NCBI GenBank assembly: GCA_022763185.1
Contig: JALEGL010000012.1
Location: 62,001 to 126,000, forward strand
Length of the DNA: 64,000 nt
Reading direction: 5' to 3'
DNA from: a bacterium
Lineage (GTDB): Bacteria > Bdellovibrionota_G > JALEGL01
Shown here: piece after piece, positions 7,881 to 16,040 of the stretch
How positions within the stretch are numbered: position 1 is the stretch's first letter
Layout: the number at the start of each line of letters is the position of its first letter
The notes under the pieces: generated by a model
Databases searched by the model: none
The model's input: the letters and a program-made list of their open reading frames with translations, nothing else
Told to the model about the DNA's origin: nothing
Program-made: the position numbers and the translations under genes

Positions 7881-10278
7881 AATGTGCTTCTATTTAGTTC
7901 TCATGCAAACGCAGCTTATTTTTACGCAAGAAATTACTGAGCCAAATATTAAAGTTGATTCACAGCTTGATCTGACAAACACTGTAAAAAACGACAATAC
8001 TGTGCAAAAACTTTTATCGGGCGATGAAAAAAAAGCCAATAGCAATGATGATGTTACAAACGAAAATGTTACAGTTAAAGATTTGTCCTGCTCAGCTACA
8101 TTTATATTGAAAGAAAAGGGAACTAGAAAACCACTTGTTAAGTCGAATATGTACCTTCTTCCAGAAGGACGCAAAGAAGTTTCTGATGAAAAAGGTCAAG
8201 TATTTTTTGAGGCAATTGTATGTGGCAGCCGGTCGTGGGTTGTTAACATTTCAGGATATAAAAGACTCGATATTAATAAAAACATTTCTCAAGGGAAAAA
8301 AACCACAACTACATTGTATATAGAGCCTGTCCAAGACAAGGTATATAGAATGGTTGTGACGACAGATGCCAATAAAAGAGATGGCTCAAAAAGAACCATA
8401 GATCAGGACAAGTTTATTAAGGCCATTGGTTCAAGAGGTGACCCAATTGTTGCTTTAGAAAATGAACCCGGCTTTAGTGGTTTCTCAGACCAGGGTGGTA
8501 TTATTTTACAAGGTGCAGACCCTGAGGATACACGGTTTTATGTCAATGGCCATGAAATTCCATTGATATTTCACAGTTTGGGTTTTTCTTCTGTTTTTGT
8601 TCCTGAGTCAATTCAGTCCGTTGATTTATTAACTGCCGGTTTTGGTAGTGAATATGGGCGGACCGTTGGTGGTAATATTAATCTAACAACACGAGACCCT
8701 AAATTGGATAGATTGCATGGTATGGCCTATGTTGATCTTCTAAATGCTGGAGCTCTGGTTCAAGGCCCTTTAGATAAAGATAAAAAGCATAGTTTTTGGC
8801 TTGGAGGGCGGGTAAGTTACATTGGACCTGTATTTAATTTGGTTACCGGTGATGATGATAATGTTCAGTTTAATACCGTCCCTCAATTTTTTGACTTGCA
8901 AGCCAATTACCAATGGAAAATTAATGAACAATGGACCTTTGATGTTTTAGGTTTTGGTGCGCAAGATGTTTTACGATTGAGAATTAAAGATAACGAAGAC
9001 CCTAGCTTAAGAGGGGATATCAGTTTTAAAACAGCATTTTACCGATTTATTCCTCGCATACGGTACAGTTATGGAGAAAAAAATAGTGTATCTCTATCAA
9101 CTGCACATGGCTTAGACTTTATTAATCAAGAGTTGGATGACTTTTTTTTTGATGCCACCAACTATGCTCCAACCATAAGAGGGGAGTGGCAACATCATTG
9201 GCATGATCAATTCAATACAGTTTTGGGTCTTGATACTAAGTTTACGCATTTTAAGGCAGATTTAAGTGTTCCTTCAGGGACATTTCAAAACTCAGAAAGT
9301 GATGCTGTTCCGGAAGCCTTAAGAGATGTAATTACAAAAACAATTGATGAAAAGTTTTGGGATTTGGGAGCCTATACACGATTTAATCTTAGTACAGAAA
9401 ATCAAACATGGTTATTTTCACCCAATGTGCGCTTTGATTATTCTGAGCTAACCGATGAGTTTCATATTTCACCTCGTTTGGAAATTAGAAAAAAATTAAA
9501 TCCTATTTGGACCTTACGTGCAGCCAGTGGCTTTTATTATCAAACACCACAAGCTCCTGAAGTTGAAGCCTCTTTTGGTAATCCGGATTTAAAAGATGTA
9601 AAATCTATTCATTACGCTTTGGGTGTTTTGTTTGATACGCGTATTGATAAAACAACGGGGCTGTTTGGGGATATGACTCTGTTTTACAGAGACATCAGTA
9701 ATGTTGTTGTAGATACCGATGAATTGATTGATCGCAATGGCGTGCTTGAGCCTTTAAGGTATACCAATGGCGGAGACGGCTATGCGGCAGGTGCTCAGTG
9801 GGCTCTAAATTATAAACATAAAAAATTTGAGTCGGCGTTATCGTACACTTTGTTATGGAGTGAAAGAAAAGAAGAGGGAGAAGAGTTTAGACCTACCAAT
9901 GGCGATCAACGTCATAACTTTAATATGCGTACACGGGTGTACTTAAATAATTGGGAGCTTTCAGCACGTTTACGTTATGTTTCTGGAGCAAGACATACAC
10001 CAATTGTGGATGCTTACTATGATTTAGATAATGACATTTACATTCCTATTGAAGGTATTGAAAACTCTGAAAGAGTTCCTGACACGTTTCAACTGGATTT
10101 AAGAGCCGATAGAAAATGGCGTTTTGATCAGTGGATCATGTCTTTGTATATTGATATCTTAAATGTAACCAACCGTAAAAATGGTTTTGATTACGATTAC
10201 AGTTTTGACTATTCATCAAGAGAAGTGGCAGCAGGTATTCCAGTATTGCCAACCTTTGGTATAAAAGGAGAATTTTAA
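7852..10278 (+). CDS. TonB-dependent outer-membrane receptor
   Basis: An 808-residue outer-membrane receptor. After a signal peptide (MKLSLKLIPK ... LIFTQE) comes a low-complexity stretch to about residue 80, a carboxypeptidase-regulatory-like beta domain (about 85-165, with KPLVKSNMYLLPEG and KGQVFFEAIVCGSR), a plug domain (about 165-280, with GGIILQGADPEDTRFYVNG and TAGFGSEYGRTVGGNINLTT), and a 22-strand-type barrel to the C-terminal Phe. The ATG inside tonB is preceded by GGAG seven bases upstream. The ligand is unknown. The cotranscribed nucleoside hydrolase makes nucleosides a candidate; metal chelates remain the default alternative. Confidence 0.9.
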   Translation: MKLSLKLIPKMCFYLVLMQTQLIFTQEITEPNIKVDSQLDLTNTVKNDNTVQKLLSGDEKKANSNDDVTNENVTVKDLSCSATFILKEKGTRKPLVKSNMYLLPEGRKEVSDEKGQVFFEAIVCGSRSWVVNISGYKRLDINKNISQGKKTTTTLYIEPVQDKVYRMVVTTDANKRDGSKRTIDQDKFIKAIGSRGDPIVALENEPGFSGFSDQGGIILQGADPEDTRFYVNGHEIPLIFHSLGFSSVFVPESIQSVDLLTAGFGSEYGRTVGGNINLTTRDPKLDRLHGMAYVDLLNAGALVQGPLDKDKKHSFWLGGRVSYIGPVFNLVTGDDDNVQFNTVPQFFDLQANYQWKINEQWTFDVLGFGAQDVLRLRIKDNEDPSLRGDISFKTAFYRFIPRIRYSYGEKNSVSLSTAHGLDFINQELDDFFFDATNYAPTIRGEWQHHWHDQFNTVLGLDTKFTHFKADLSVPSGTFQNSESDAVPEALRDVITKTIDEKFWDLGAYTRFNLSTENQTWLFSPNVRFDYSELTDEFHISPRLEIRKKLNPIWTLRAASGFYYQTPQAPEVEASFGNPDLKDVKSIHYALGVLFDTRIDKTTGLFGDMTLFYRDISNVVVDTDELIDRNGVLEPLRYTNGGDGYAAGAQWALNYKHKKFESALSYTLLWSERKEEGEEFRPTNGDQRHNFNMRTRVYLNNWELSARLRYVSGARHTPIVDAYYDLDNDIYIPIEGIENSERVPDTFQLDLRADRKWRFDQWIMSLYIDILNVTNRKNGFDYDYSFDYSSREVAAGIPVLPTFGIKGEF

Positions 10279-11111
10279 TGCAACAAAATAAATTATATAT
10301 CTTATTATTAGGACTATGCTTTTTATTTTCGTGTGAAAGAGTGGAAGTAGATTTTTTTAATCTTGGCGAGTTTAGATTAATGGCGGTGATTGCAGATCAA
10401 CCAGAAGTGGATGCCAGTATAAATAATACAGTAACACTAACCCCATGGATCAGCGATGTTGATGCTCAAGGCAGATTGGTATCATTGGATATTGTTGCTT
10501 GTTTAGATCCGGGTATTGGTTTGGGCGTAGAGCCAACCTGTCAAAGCAGTGACCCTACCTATCAGCAGATAGCCTATACTGATTTTGATACCAACACCTT
10601 AAGTGCTCAATACTTTAGTGGTGCCATGGATAGCTTTGATGTTTCCATACCTGCAGGTTTGCTGAGCATGCTGGATGCAGAAACACAATTTAATGGTGTA
10701 GACTATATCGTTTCAATGGTTTTTACTGCTGGCGATGCTGAAATTAAATCTGTCAAACGCATTAAGCTTTCAAGCAATCCAAGTCCCAATCAAAATCCAG
10801 CTTTTGAAGATATCTTGGTTGATGGGAGTGATTCGATGATGATCAATGATGGGAGTGAAATTGGTTTTACGATTCAAACAGGTTTTGAACCAGAAAATTA
10901 CCAAGAATACGATACTGAAGGAACGTTGCAAAACCAAACAGAAAACTATTTGGTGACATGGTTTGTTTCTGGGGGAGTGTTGCGCTTTTCAAGAACAGAG
11001 CCGGGTCAAGATAACGAGTTTACACTGGATGACAGTGTGTCAGGAGAGCCGTTTGTTTTTGGTATATTAAGAGATAATCGTGGCGGCGCGGATATCATGT
11101 TTAAAGACTGA
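10278..11111 (+). CDS. lipoprotein of unknown function, partner of the TonB receptor
   Basis: A 277-residue predicted lipoprotein: signal MQQNKLYILLLGLCFLFSC with the lipobox ending at Cys19. The start ATG overlaps the receptor stop codon by one base (TAATG) behind a good AGGAG, so translation is coupled to the receptor. The mature part is acidic, Asp/Asn-rich and predicted mostly beta, with a FDTNTLSAQYFSGAMDSFD region and DGSDSMMINDGSE. I recognise no family. By position it is probably a periplasm-facing or surface accessory of the receptor, comparable to substrate-binding lipoproteins paired with TonB-dependent transporters; that is inference. Confidence 0.7.
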   Translation: MQQNKLYILLLGLCFLFSCERVEVDFFNLGEFRLMAVIADQPEVDASINNTVTLTPWISDVDAQGRLVSLDIVACLDPGIGLGVEPTCQSSDPTYQQIAYTDFDTNTLSAQYFSGAMDSFDVSIPAGLLSMLDAETQFNGVDYIVSMVFTAGDAEIKSVKRIKLSSNPSPNQNPAFEDILVDGSDSMMINDGSEIGFTIQTGFEPENYQEYDTEGTLQNQTENYLVTWFVSGGVLRFSRTEPGQDNEFTLDDSVSGEPFVFGILRDNRGGADIMFKD

Positions 11112-11112
11112 T

Positions 11113-12072
11113 ATGCAGAAAGTTATTATTGACACAGACCCAGGGATTGATGATTTTTTAGCCATTGCTGTTGCACAAGAAGCAAAAGCAATTGATCTTT
11201 TAGCCTTAACCACAGTCTTTGGTAATGTTAGAATTGAACAGACCACACAAAATGCTTGTTACATTGCGGGACTTTTTGATCATTCCTTTAAAGTCATTCA
11301 AGGTGCACAAAGCCCACTTGATAAAAGTATTTCTGGAAAACGTGATTCCAGTATGTTTCATGCCAAAGATGGCTTGGGCAATATTATCCATAATAAAAAA
11401 ATCAATCTAGATCATATTGTACCGTCATTAACGGCTGCCCAATACATTGTTAATAAGGCCAATGAATTGAAAGGTGAATTAAATTTAATTAGCTTAGGTG
11501 CTTTAACCAATATTGCTATGGCTCTGGAGTTAGATCCAGACTTACCTAAAAAAATTAAACAAGTGGTGTGTATGGGAGGAGCGGTGCTTACGCAAGGCAA
11601 TGCGACACCCGCGGCAGAGTTTAATTTTTGGAGTGACCCTTTAGCAGCAGATAAAGTTATATCTGCTGGCTTTAATTTGCACTTGGTCGGTTTGGATGTA
11701 ACCCAAAAAATTGTATTGGACGATGTGTTTTTTGATGAAATGAAAACAATCAAAAAACCATTTATCAATGATTTGTATGAGGCTTGTCAGTTTTATTCCC
11801 AGTCATACAAAGAAAAGGTGAAAATTGCAGGTTGCAGGTGCCATGATCCATCAGCTGTGATGTACTTTTTAAAACCAGAACTGTTTAACTGTATCACAGG
11901 AGCAACAAGGGTTTTAAGTGAAGGTATAGGTGCAGGACAAACCATTCTTGACCAAAACTCTAAGCATAGTAGTCAAAAACATGCTTGGACCAATATTCAA
12001 CCTATAATAGCAGCAGTAGAGGTCAAGTCAGAATTAGTAAAAACCAATATTTTACAGATATTAAACGCCTAA
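11113..12072 (+). CDS. inosine-uridine preferring nucleoside hydrolase
   Basis: A 319-residue nucleoside hydrolase (N-ribosylhydrolase) releasing base and ribose. The N-terminus carries the calcium-binding signature VIIDTDPGIDDFLA, followed by family motifs LISLGALTNIA, VVCMGGA, EFNFWSDPLAAD, and near the C-terminus the active-site-loop CHDPSAVMYFLKPE. The ATG at 11113 follows the lipoprotein stop after one base, so it belongs to the TonB/receptor operon. No signal peptide is present, so it acts in the cytoplasm. Linkage to a TonB receptor suggests that nucleosides imported through the envelope are its substrates; a CNT transporter lies 2.7 kb downstream. Confidence 0.88.
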   Translation: MQKVIIDTDPGIDDFLAIAVAQEAKAIDLLALTTVFGNVRIEQTTQNACYIAGLFDHSFKVIQGAQSPLDKSISGKRDSSMFHAKDGLGNIIHNKKINLDHIVPSLTAAQYIVNKANELKGELNLISLGALTNIAMALELDPDLPKKIKQVVCMGGAVLTQGNATPAAEFNFWSDPLAADKVISAGFNLHLVGLDVTQKIVLDDVFFDEMKTIKKPFINDLYEACQFYSQSYKEKVKIAGCRCHDPSAVMYFLKPELFNCITGATRVLSEGIGAGQTILDQNSKHSSQKHAWTNIQPIIAAVEVKSELVKTNILQILNA

Positions 12073-12144
12073 GTTAAATCAATATATACAGAGCTAGTGG
12101 TTAAGGCTGCTATGGTTTTCTTTGAAAGCATTAAGCAAAAAAAA

Positions 12145-12561
12145 TTATTGGATATAACAAGCTCCACTATTAATATAGTGCCTAAGGGTATCTAAAGCAT
12201 CCGACAGCACTAAATTTTCTGTGTTTGGTGTAGATACAATACGTGCTATTTCAGTTTTATTTTCATAGTAGTCTGAAAGATAAAATTTTTGAGGTTCTTC
12301 TGACCGAACAGAAACTTGATAGTAAGAATGGTTACCGAGTATGGATTTAATAAATTGAATGTAACAAGAAAAATGGAAACTAGGACCTAATGTTGGATGA
12401 ACTTCTTTGTATTGGTGACCAATACCTATTTGCGCAAGACTAAAAAGATCTTGATCACACATTGACATTAATTTATTAACTTCTTCAGATATATTGTGTT
12501 GAGCATATGTTGTACCAAGCATTAAACTTAAAACTAAACTTAAAAAAATTTTATTCATCAT
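12145..12561 (-). CDS. secreted protein of unknown function
   Basis: A 138-residue protein with a clear signal peptide (MMNKIFLSLVLSLMLGTTYA, then QHN). The ATG doublet makes the start ambiguous by one codon: an AGGG sits only one base before the first ATG and four before the second, so the second (12558) may be used. The mature domain of about 117 residues has three cysteines, including CDQD and FSCYIQF, and ends GACYIQ. No family recognised. It lies 42 bp downstream of nadA on the same strand and may be read through from it. Confidence 0.6.
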   Translation of the reverse strand: MMNKIFLSLVLSLMLGTTYAQHNISEEVNKLMSMCDQDLFSLAQIGIGHQYKEVHPTLGPSFHFSCYIQFIKSILGNHSYYQVSVRSEEPQKFYLSDYYENKTEIARIVSTPNTENLVLSDALDTLRHYINSGACYIQ

Positions 12562-12603
12562 ACCCTGTTTCTGTTTATTAAATTAATCAACGCTTTGAGC
12601 TAT

Positions 12604-13617
12604 TCACTGTTTTGGTAAGCCAATTTCAAGCATTTTTTCTACAGATTTTAAGGCTTTCAACCTCACATCTTCTTCAACGGTTATTTTAAAACGATCGTGC
12701 TTTAATGAATCTAAAACGCTGTTGAGGTTGGTCACTTTCATGTAAGGACATGCGCAGGATTGGTCACAGCTTTTATGTTGATAAATAGGATGAATCTCTT
12801 TATCCGGGCAGATTTTTTGGGCTTTTTGAATCAAGCCAATTTCTGTACCAATGATAAATTTTTGTTCAGGGCTGTCTTTAACAAAATCCAACATTTGACT
12901 GGTGCTTAAAACGGCATCAGCTTTGGCTACCACGTCTGGATTACACTCAGGATGAACAATAATGACGGCATCAGGATGCAGTTCAATGGTTTTTTCAAGC
13001 ATATCTAGGCTAACGGCTTTGTGAACAGGGCAGTAGCCTTGCCAAGGAATGATTTTTTTATTGGACCCCTTGGCTTTAAGGGTTTTGCTGACCCAGTCAG
13101 CCAAATTTGCATCAGGACCAAAGAGTATGGTGTCGCTGGGCATGTTCTCAACAATATGCAGGGCATTGGAGCTGGTGCAACATACATCCGCTTCAGCTTT
13201 AACATCTGCACTACAATTGATATACATCACCGTATCTGCGCCAGGGTTTTCAGCTTTCCATTGCTTTAACTGTTCACCGGTTATTTCATCTGCCAATCCA
13301 CAGCCAGCTTCAGTTTCAGGTAATAATACGGTTTTATCTGGATTAAGAATATAAGCTGTTTCAGCCATAAAACGTACACCACAAAATACAATGGTGTCAC
13401 AGTCTACTTCTGTGGCCATTTTAGATAAGCCATAGGAATCTCCGATTTTATCGGCAATGTCATGGATTTCTGGTTTTTGATAATTGTGAGCTAAAATAAG
13501 CGCGTTTTTTTCTTTTTTTAAGCGCTCAATCTCAGCAATAAGGTCCTGACTGGACAGAGCTGTTTGCTCAATGTCTTGTTTGGAAGGAATATCTTCAAAG
13601 TATTTTAACTCAATCAT
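12604..13617 (-). CDS. nadA: quinolinate synthase NadA
   Basis: A 337-residue 4Fe-4S enzyme condensing iminoaspartate with dihydroxyacetone phosphate to quinolinate in de novo NAD synthesis. Diagnostic motifs are ALILAHNYQKPEIHDIAD, VFCGVRFMAETAYIL, HPECNPDV and SCDQSCACPYMK; the cysteines in the last three correspond to the cluster ligands of the family. Length is typical. No nadB or nadC is adjacent, but nadD lies 5 kb away on the same strand. The 119-bp leader between this gene and the upstream phosphatidyltransferase contains a 17-bp perfect inverted repeat (13666-13730). Confidence 0.95.
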   Translation of the reverse strand: MIELKYFEDIPSKQDIEQTALSSQDLIAEIERLKKEKNALILAHNYQKPEIHDIADKIGDSYGLSKMATEVDCDTIVFCGVRFMAETAYILNPDKTVLLPETEAGCGLADEITGEQLKQWKAENPGADTVMYINCSADVKAEADVCCTSSNALHIVENMPSDTILFGPDANLADWVSKTLKAKGSNKKIIPWQGYCPVHKAVSLDMLEKTIELHPDAVIIVHPECNPDVVAKADAVLSTSQMLDFVKDSPEQKFIIGTEIGLIQKAQKICPDKEIHPIYQHKSCDQSCACPYMKVTNLNSVLDSLKHDRFKITVEEDVRLKALKSVEKMLEIGLPKQ

Positions 13618-13665
13618 GCGGCCAATATAGCTCTAATTGGCAAAAGGTCAACTCAAAAGGTACCT

Positions 13666-13730
13666 AAAGGTAGCCGGTTACTATAGGAACTCATCACAAA
13701 CAAAGGTACCCAAAGTAACCGGCTACCTTT
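13666..13730. repeat. 17-bp perfect inverted repeat with nested direct repeats
   Basis: AAAGGTAGCCGGTTACT at 13666-13682 is exactly complementary to AGTAACCGGCTACCTTT at 13714-13730, with a 31-nt loop. An AAAGGTACC direct repeat also occurs at about 13657 and 13702. It starts 7 bp past the stop of the phosphatidyltransferase gene and ends about 50 bp before the nadA start, both on the minus strand. There is no following U-run, so it is not a textbook terminator. It could be a processing site, a protein-binding site or a small repeat element. Confidence 0.7.
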
Positions 13731-13736
13731 GGCTAC

Positions 13737-14291
13737 TTATTCAAAGGTATCGTGTTTTTTTAGCGCAATTTGAAGGAGTCTTGGAATATAGTCCATTAAA
13801 ATTTTGATTTCTCCGACAACAACTAAAACAAGAATCCATTGATGGTATATTGAATTTAAAAATGCTTCAGGGGCATACAGTGGGATTAAAATGTAAATAA
13901 AGGTCACAGCCGTAATATATTTGGGCAGAAGTTTAGGTTTAACTTTAAATAAACGCTTAAGCCACCAGGATAAAATGGGAACGGACATCAATTGGGAAAA
14001 GTTTCGGATTAAAACAATGAAGGCAAGCCACCAGGGTATGAAATGATTGATGTACAAAAAGCTATAATAAAAACAAGCAAAGGCTTTATCGGCAATGGGG
14101 TCAAGTAAAGCCCCTAAGTCACTGCACACATCGTATTTTCTGGCTAGATAGCCATCAAAGAAATCACTTAGCATTGAAAAAACTAAAACTATCAAGGCCA
14201 GATTAAAAGATTGATGATGATAAAAGTAAATAAAAACAGGAAAGAGAAGGACTCTTAAAAGACTTAAAGTGTTAGGAATATAAGCTATCAT
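13737..14291 (-). CDS. CDP-alcohol phosphatidyltransferase family protein
   Basis: A 184-residue inner-membrane enzyme with the CDP-alcohol phosphotransferase signature DG-x2-AR-x8-G-x3-D-x3-D, seen as FFDGYLARKYDVCSDLGALL followed by DPIADKAF at about residues 42-70. Several hydrophobic helices flank it (for example LALIVLVFSMLSD). The family transfers a phosphatidyl group from CDP-diacylglycerol to an alcohol; the PgsA-like glycerophosphate enzyme is the likeliest subtype, but phosphatidylserine or cardiolipin-type enzymes share the motif. It is the first gene of a minus-strand unit and divergent from the GNAT gene. Confidence 0.82.
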   Translation of the reverse strand: MIAYIPNTLSLLRVLLFPVFIYFYHHQSFNLALIVLVFSMLSDFFDGYLARKYDVCSDLGALLDPIADKAFACFYYSFLYINHFIPWWLAFIVLIRNFSQLMSVPILSWWLKRLFKVKPKLLPKYITAVTFIYILIPLYAPEAFLNSIYHQWILVLVVVGEIKILMDYIPRLLQIALKKHDTFE

Positions 14292-14324
14292 AAGGTATCT
14301 GTTAGCTTATATAGGATAAACATA

Positions 14325-14735
14325 ATGATGAACAGCAATGAGTATAAAGTTTTACATGAAACTCCTACAGCGCAAGACTATTGTGATTTAAGAATAAAAT
14401 GTGGTTTGAGTGCTAAAGATTTTGAAAGTGTTAAAACAGCATTGCCCAGAAGCATTTATGCTGTGCAAATTGTTCATGAAGGTAAAATGATTGCTATGGG
14501 CCGGATTGTTGGCGATGGGGGATGCTTTGTGCAAGTAACTGATATCGCGGTAGATCCAGAGCATCAAAAAAAAGGTTTATCCAAAGTCATCATGCAACAG
14601 ATTATGGACTATATTTATAAAAACATCCCCAAGTCATGTTTTGTGACTCTGTTTGCAGATGTTGATTATCTCTATCAAAAGTTTGGTTTTGTTGTGTCTG
14701 AACAATCTATAGGCATGAAATTGCAACGTTCGTAA
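14325..14735 (+). CDS. GNAT-family N-acetyltransferase
   Basis: A 136-residue single-domain GNAT protein. The acetyl-CoA-binding motif A is visible as DIAVDPEHQKKGLSKVIMQQ near residue 75-95, preceded by the beta strand MIAMGRIVGDGG and followed by YQKFGFV, the usual C-terminal GNAT strand. The acceptor substrate cannot be predicted. An ATG doublet (14325/14328) lies eight bases after AGGA. The nucleoside transporter gene follows 22 bp later on the same strand. Confidence 0.83.
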   Translation: MMNSNEYKVLHETPTAQDYCDLRIKCGLSAKDFESVKTALPRSIYAVQIVHEGKMIAMGRIVGDGGCFVQVTDIAVDPEHQKKGLSKVIMQQIMDYIYKNIPKSCFVTLFADVDYLYQKFGFVVSEQSIGMKLQRS

Positions 14736-14757
14736 GAAATAAATACAAGAGGGTATA

Positions 14758-16008
14758 ATGAATAAAGTACAAGCAATCATAGGTATTTTAACTTTTATTT
14801 TTATTGCATTTGCATTGAGTGAGAATAAGAAAAAAGCTCTAGCATGGAAGCTGATTGTAACATGTATAAGCTTACAACTTTTTATGGCTTTTATTTTACA
14901 GGGTTCTAGTTGGTTACAAAGTATTCTCTTAGGGTTAAATAAAGGAGTGCTGCTGATTGATGCTGCCACTCAAAAAGGCAGTTCATTTATGTTTGGTTAC
15001 TTGGCTGGGGGAGATGTGCCTTTTGTTATACAAGAAGGTAAAAGCTCATTCATTATTGCATTCTCTGTATTGCCTATAGTCATGGTGGTGTCCGCTTTAT
15101 CAAGAGTTTTGTTTCATTGGGGAGTATTACAAAAAATAATTCATGGTTTATCATTAAGTATTGAAAAAATTTTAAAAATAGATGCTTTAAGTTGTTTTGC
15201 CGTAGCATCCAGTTTCTTTTTTGGCATTATAGAAACCCCTTTGTTGTTAAGACACTACTTATTAAAAATGTCTAGAGCCCAGCTTTTTATTATGTTCACA
15301 GCATGCATGTCTACCATCTCTGGTACGGTGATGGTTTTGTATGCCAATGTTTTACAAAGTATTGTTGATAATCCTACCGGCCATATTATTACGGCTTCTT
15401 TGATGAGCCTGCCAGCAGCCATTATGTTTGCATTGATTATGGTGCCGTATGAGGAAACAGAAGAAAAAAATAATTCTGATATAAAAATAGAAACAACGAC
15501 TAACTCTGCCTTAGAAGCATTGGTAGAAGGCTGTATTGAAGGTATTCATATGGTGTTTTATATTGTAGCGGTGATCGTCACATTTTTTGCTTGCATTCAT
15601 ATTGTTGATGCAGCGTTGTCATTGTTTGGTGTTATTGGGATCAATATAAGCTTAGAAACCATATTAGCGTATCTATTTTATCCCTTATGTTGGTTGATGG
15701 GGATTCCAGTTTCAGAGTGTTGGCAGGCAGCATTATTGATGGCGAACAAATTGTTACTCAATGAGTTTGTAGCGTTTACACAAATGGCAACCTTACCTGC
15801 TAATAGTTTAAGTAAAACATCTTATGTTATTTTAACTTATGCCTTGTGTGGTTTTGCCAACTTGGGTAGTTTGGGTATTTTAACCGCGGGCTTGGCTCAA
15901 ATTTTTGCTGACAAAAAACATAGGGTTTTAAGTTTAGCACCTAAATCAATTGTAGCAGGTACTCTTAGTACCATGAGCACTGGAGCCATTATGGCTATTT
16001 TTTTATAG
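14758..16008 (+). CDS. concentrative nucleoside transporter (CNT/NupC family)
   Basis: A 416-residue multi-pass inner-membrane transporter that imports nucleosides with H+ or Na+. The N-terminal helices and the gate region (MFGYLAGG ... VIQEG, FIIAFSVLPIVM) precede the characteristic C-terminal core: IPVSECWQAALLMANKLLLN followed by EFVAF, then YALCGFANLGSLGI. The NEFVA motif is diagnostic of CNTs. GAGGG precedes the ATG at good spacing. With the nucleoside hydrolase at 11.1-12.1 kb it indicates a nucleoside-salvage capacity. Confidence 0.9.
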   Translation: MNKVQAIIGILTFIFIAFALSENKKKALAWKLIVTCISLQLFMAFILQGSSWLQSILLGLNKGVLLIDAATQKGSSFMFGYLAGGDVPFVIQEGKSSFIIAFSVLPIVMVVSALSRVLFHWGVLQKIIHGLSLSIEKILKIDALSCFAVASSFFFGIIETPLLLRHYLLKMSRAQLFIMFTACMSTISGTVMVLYANVLQSIVDNPTGHIITASLMSLPAAIMFALIMVPYEETEEKNNSDIKIETTTNSALEALVEGCIEGIHMVFYIVAVIVTFFACIHIVDAALSLFGVIGINISLETILAYLFYPLCWLMGIPVSECWQAALLMANKLLLNEFVAFTQMATLPANSLSKTSYVILTYALCGFANLGSLGILTAGLAQIFADKKHRVLSLAPKSIVAGTLSTMSTGAIMAIFL

Positions 16009-16040
16009 CTTGCTACATAAAAACTGTATTCGGCTTGTAC

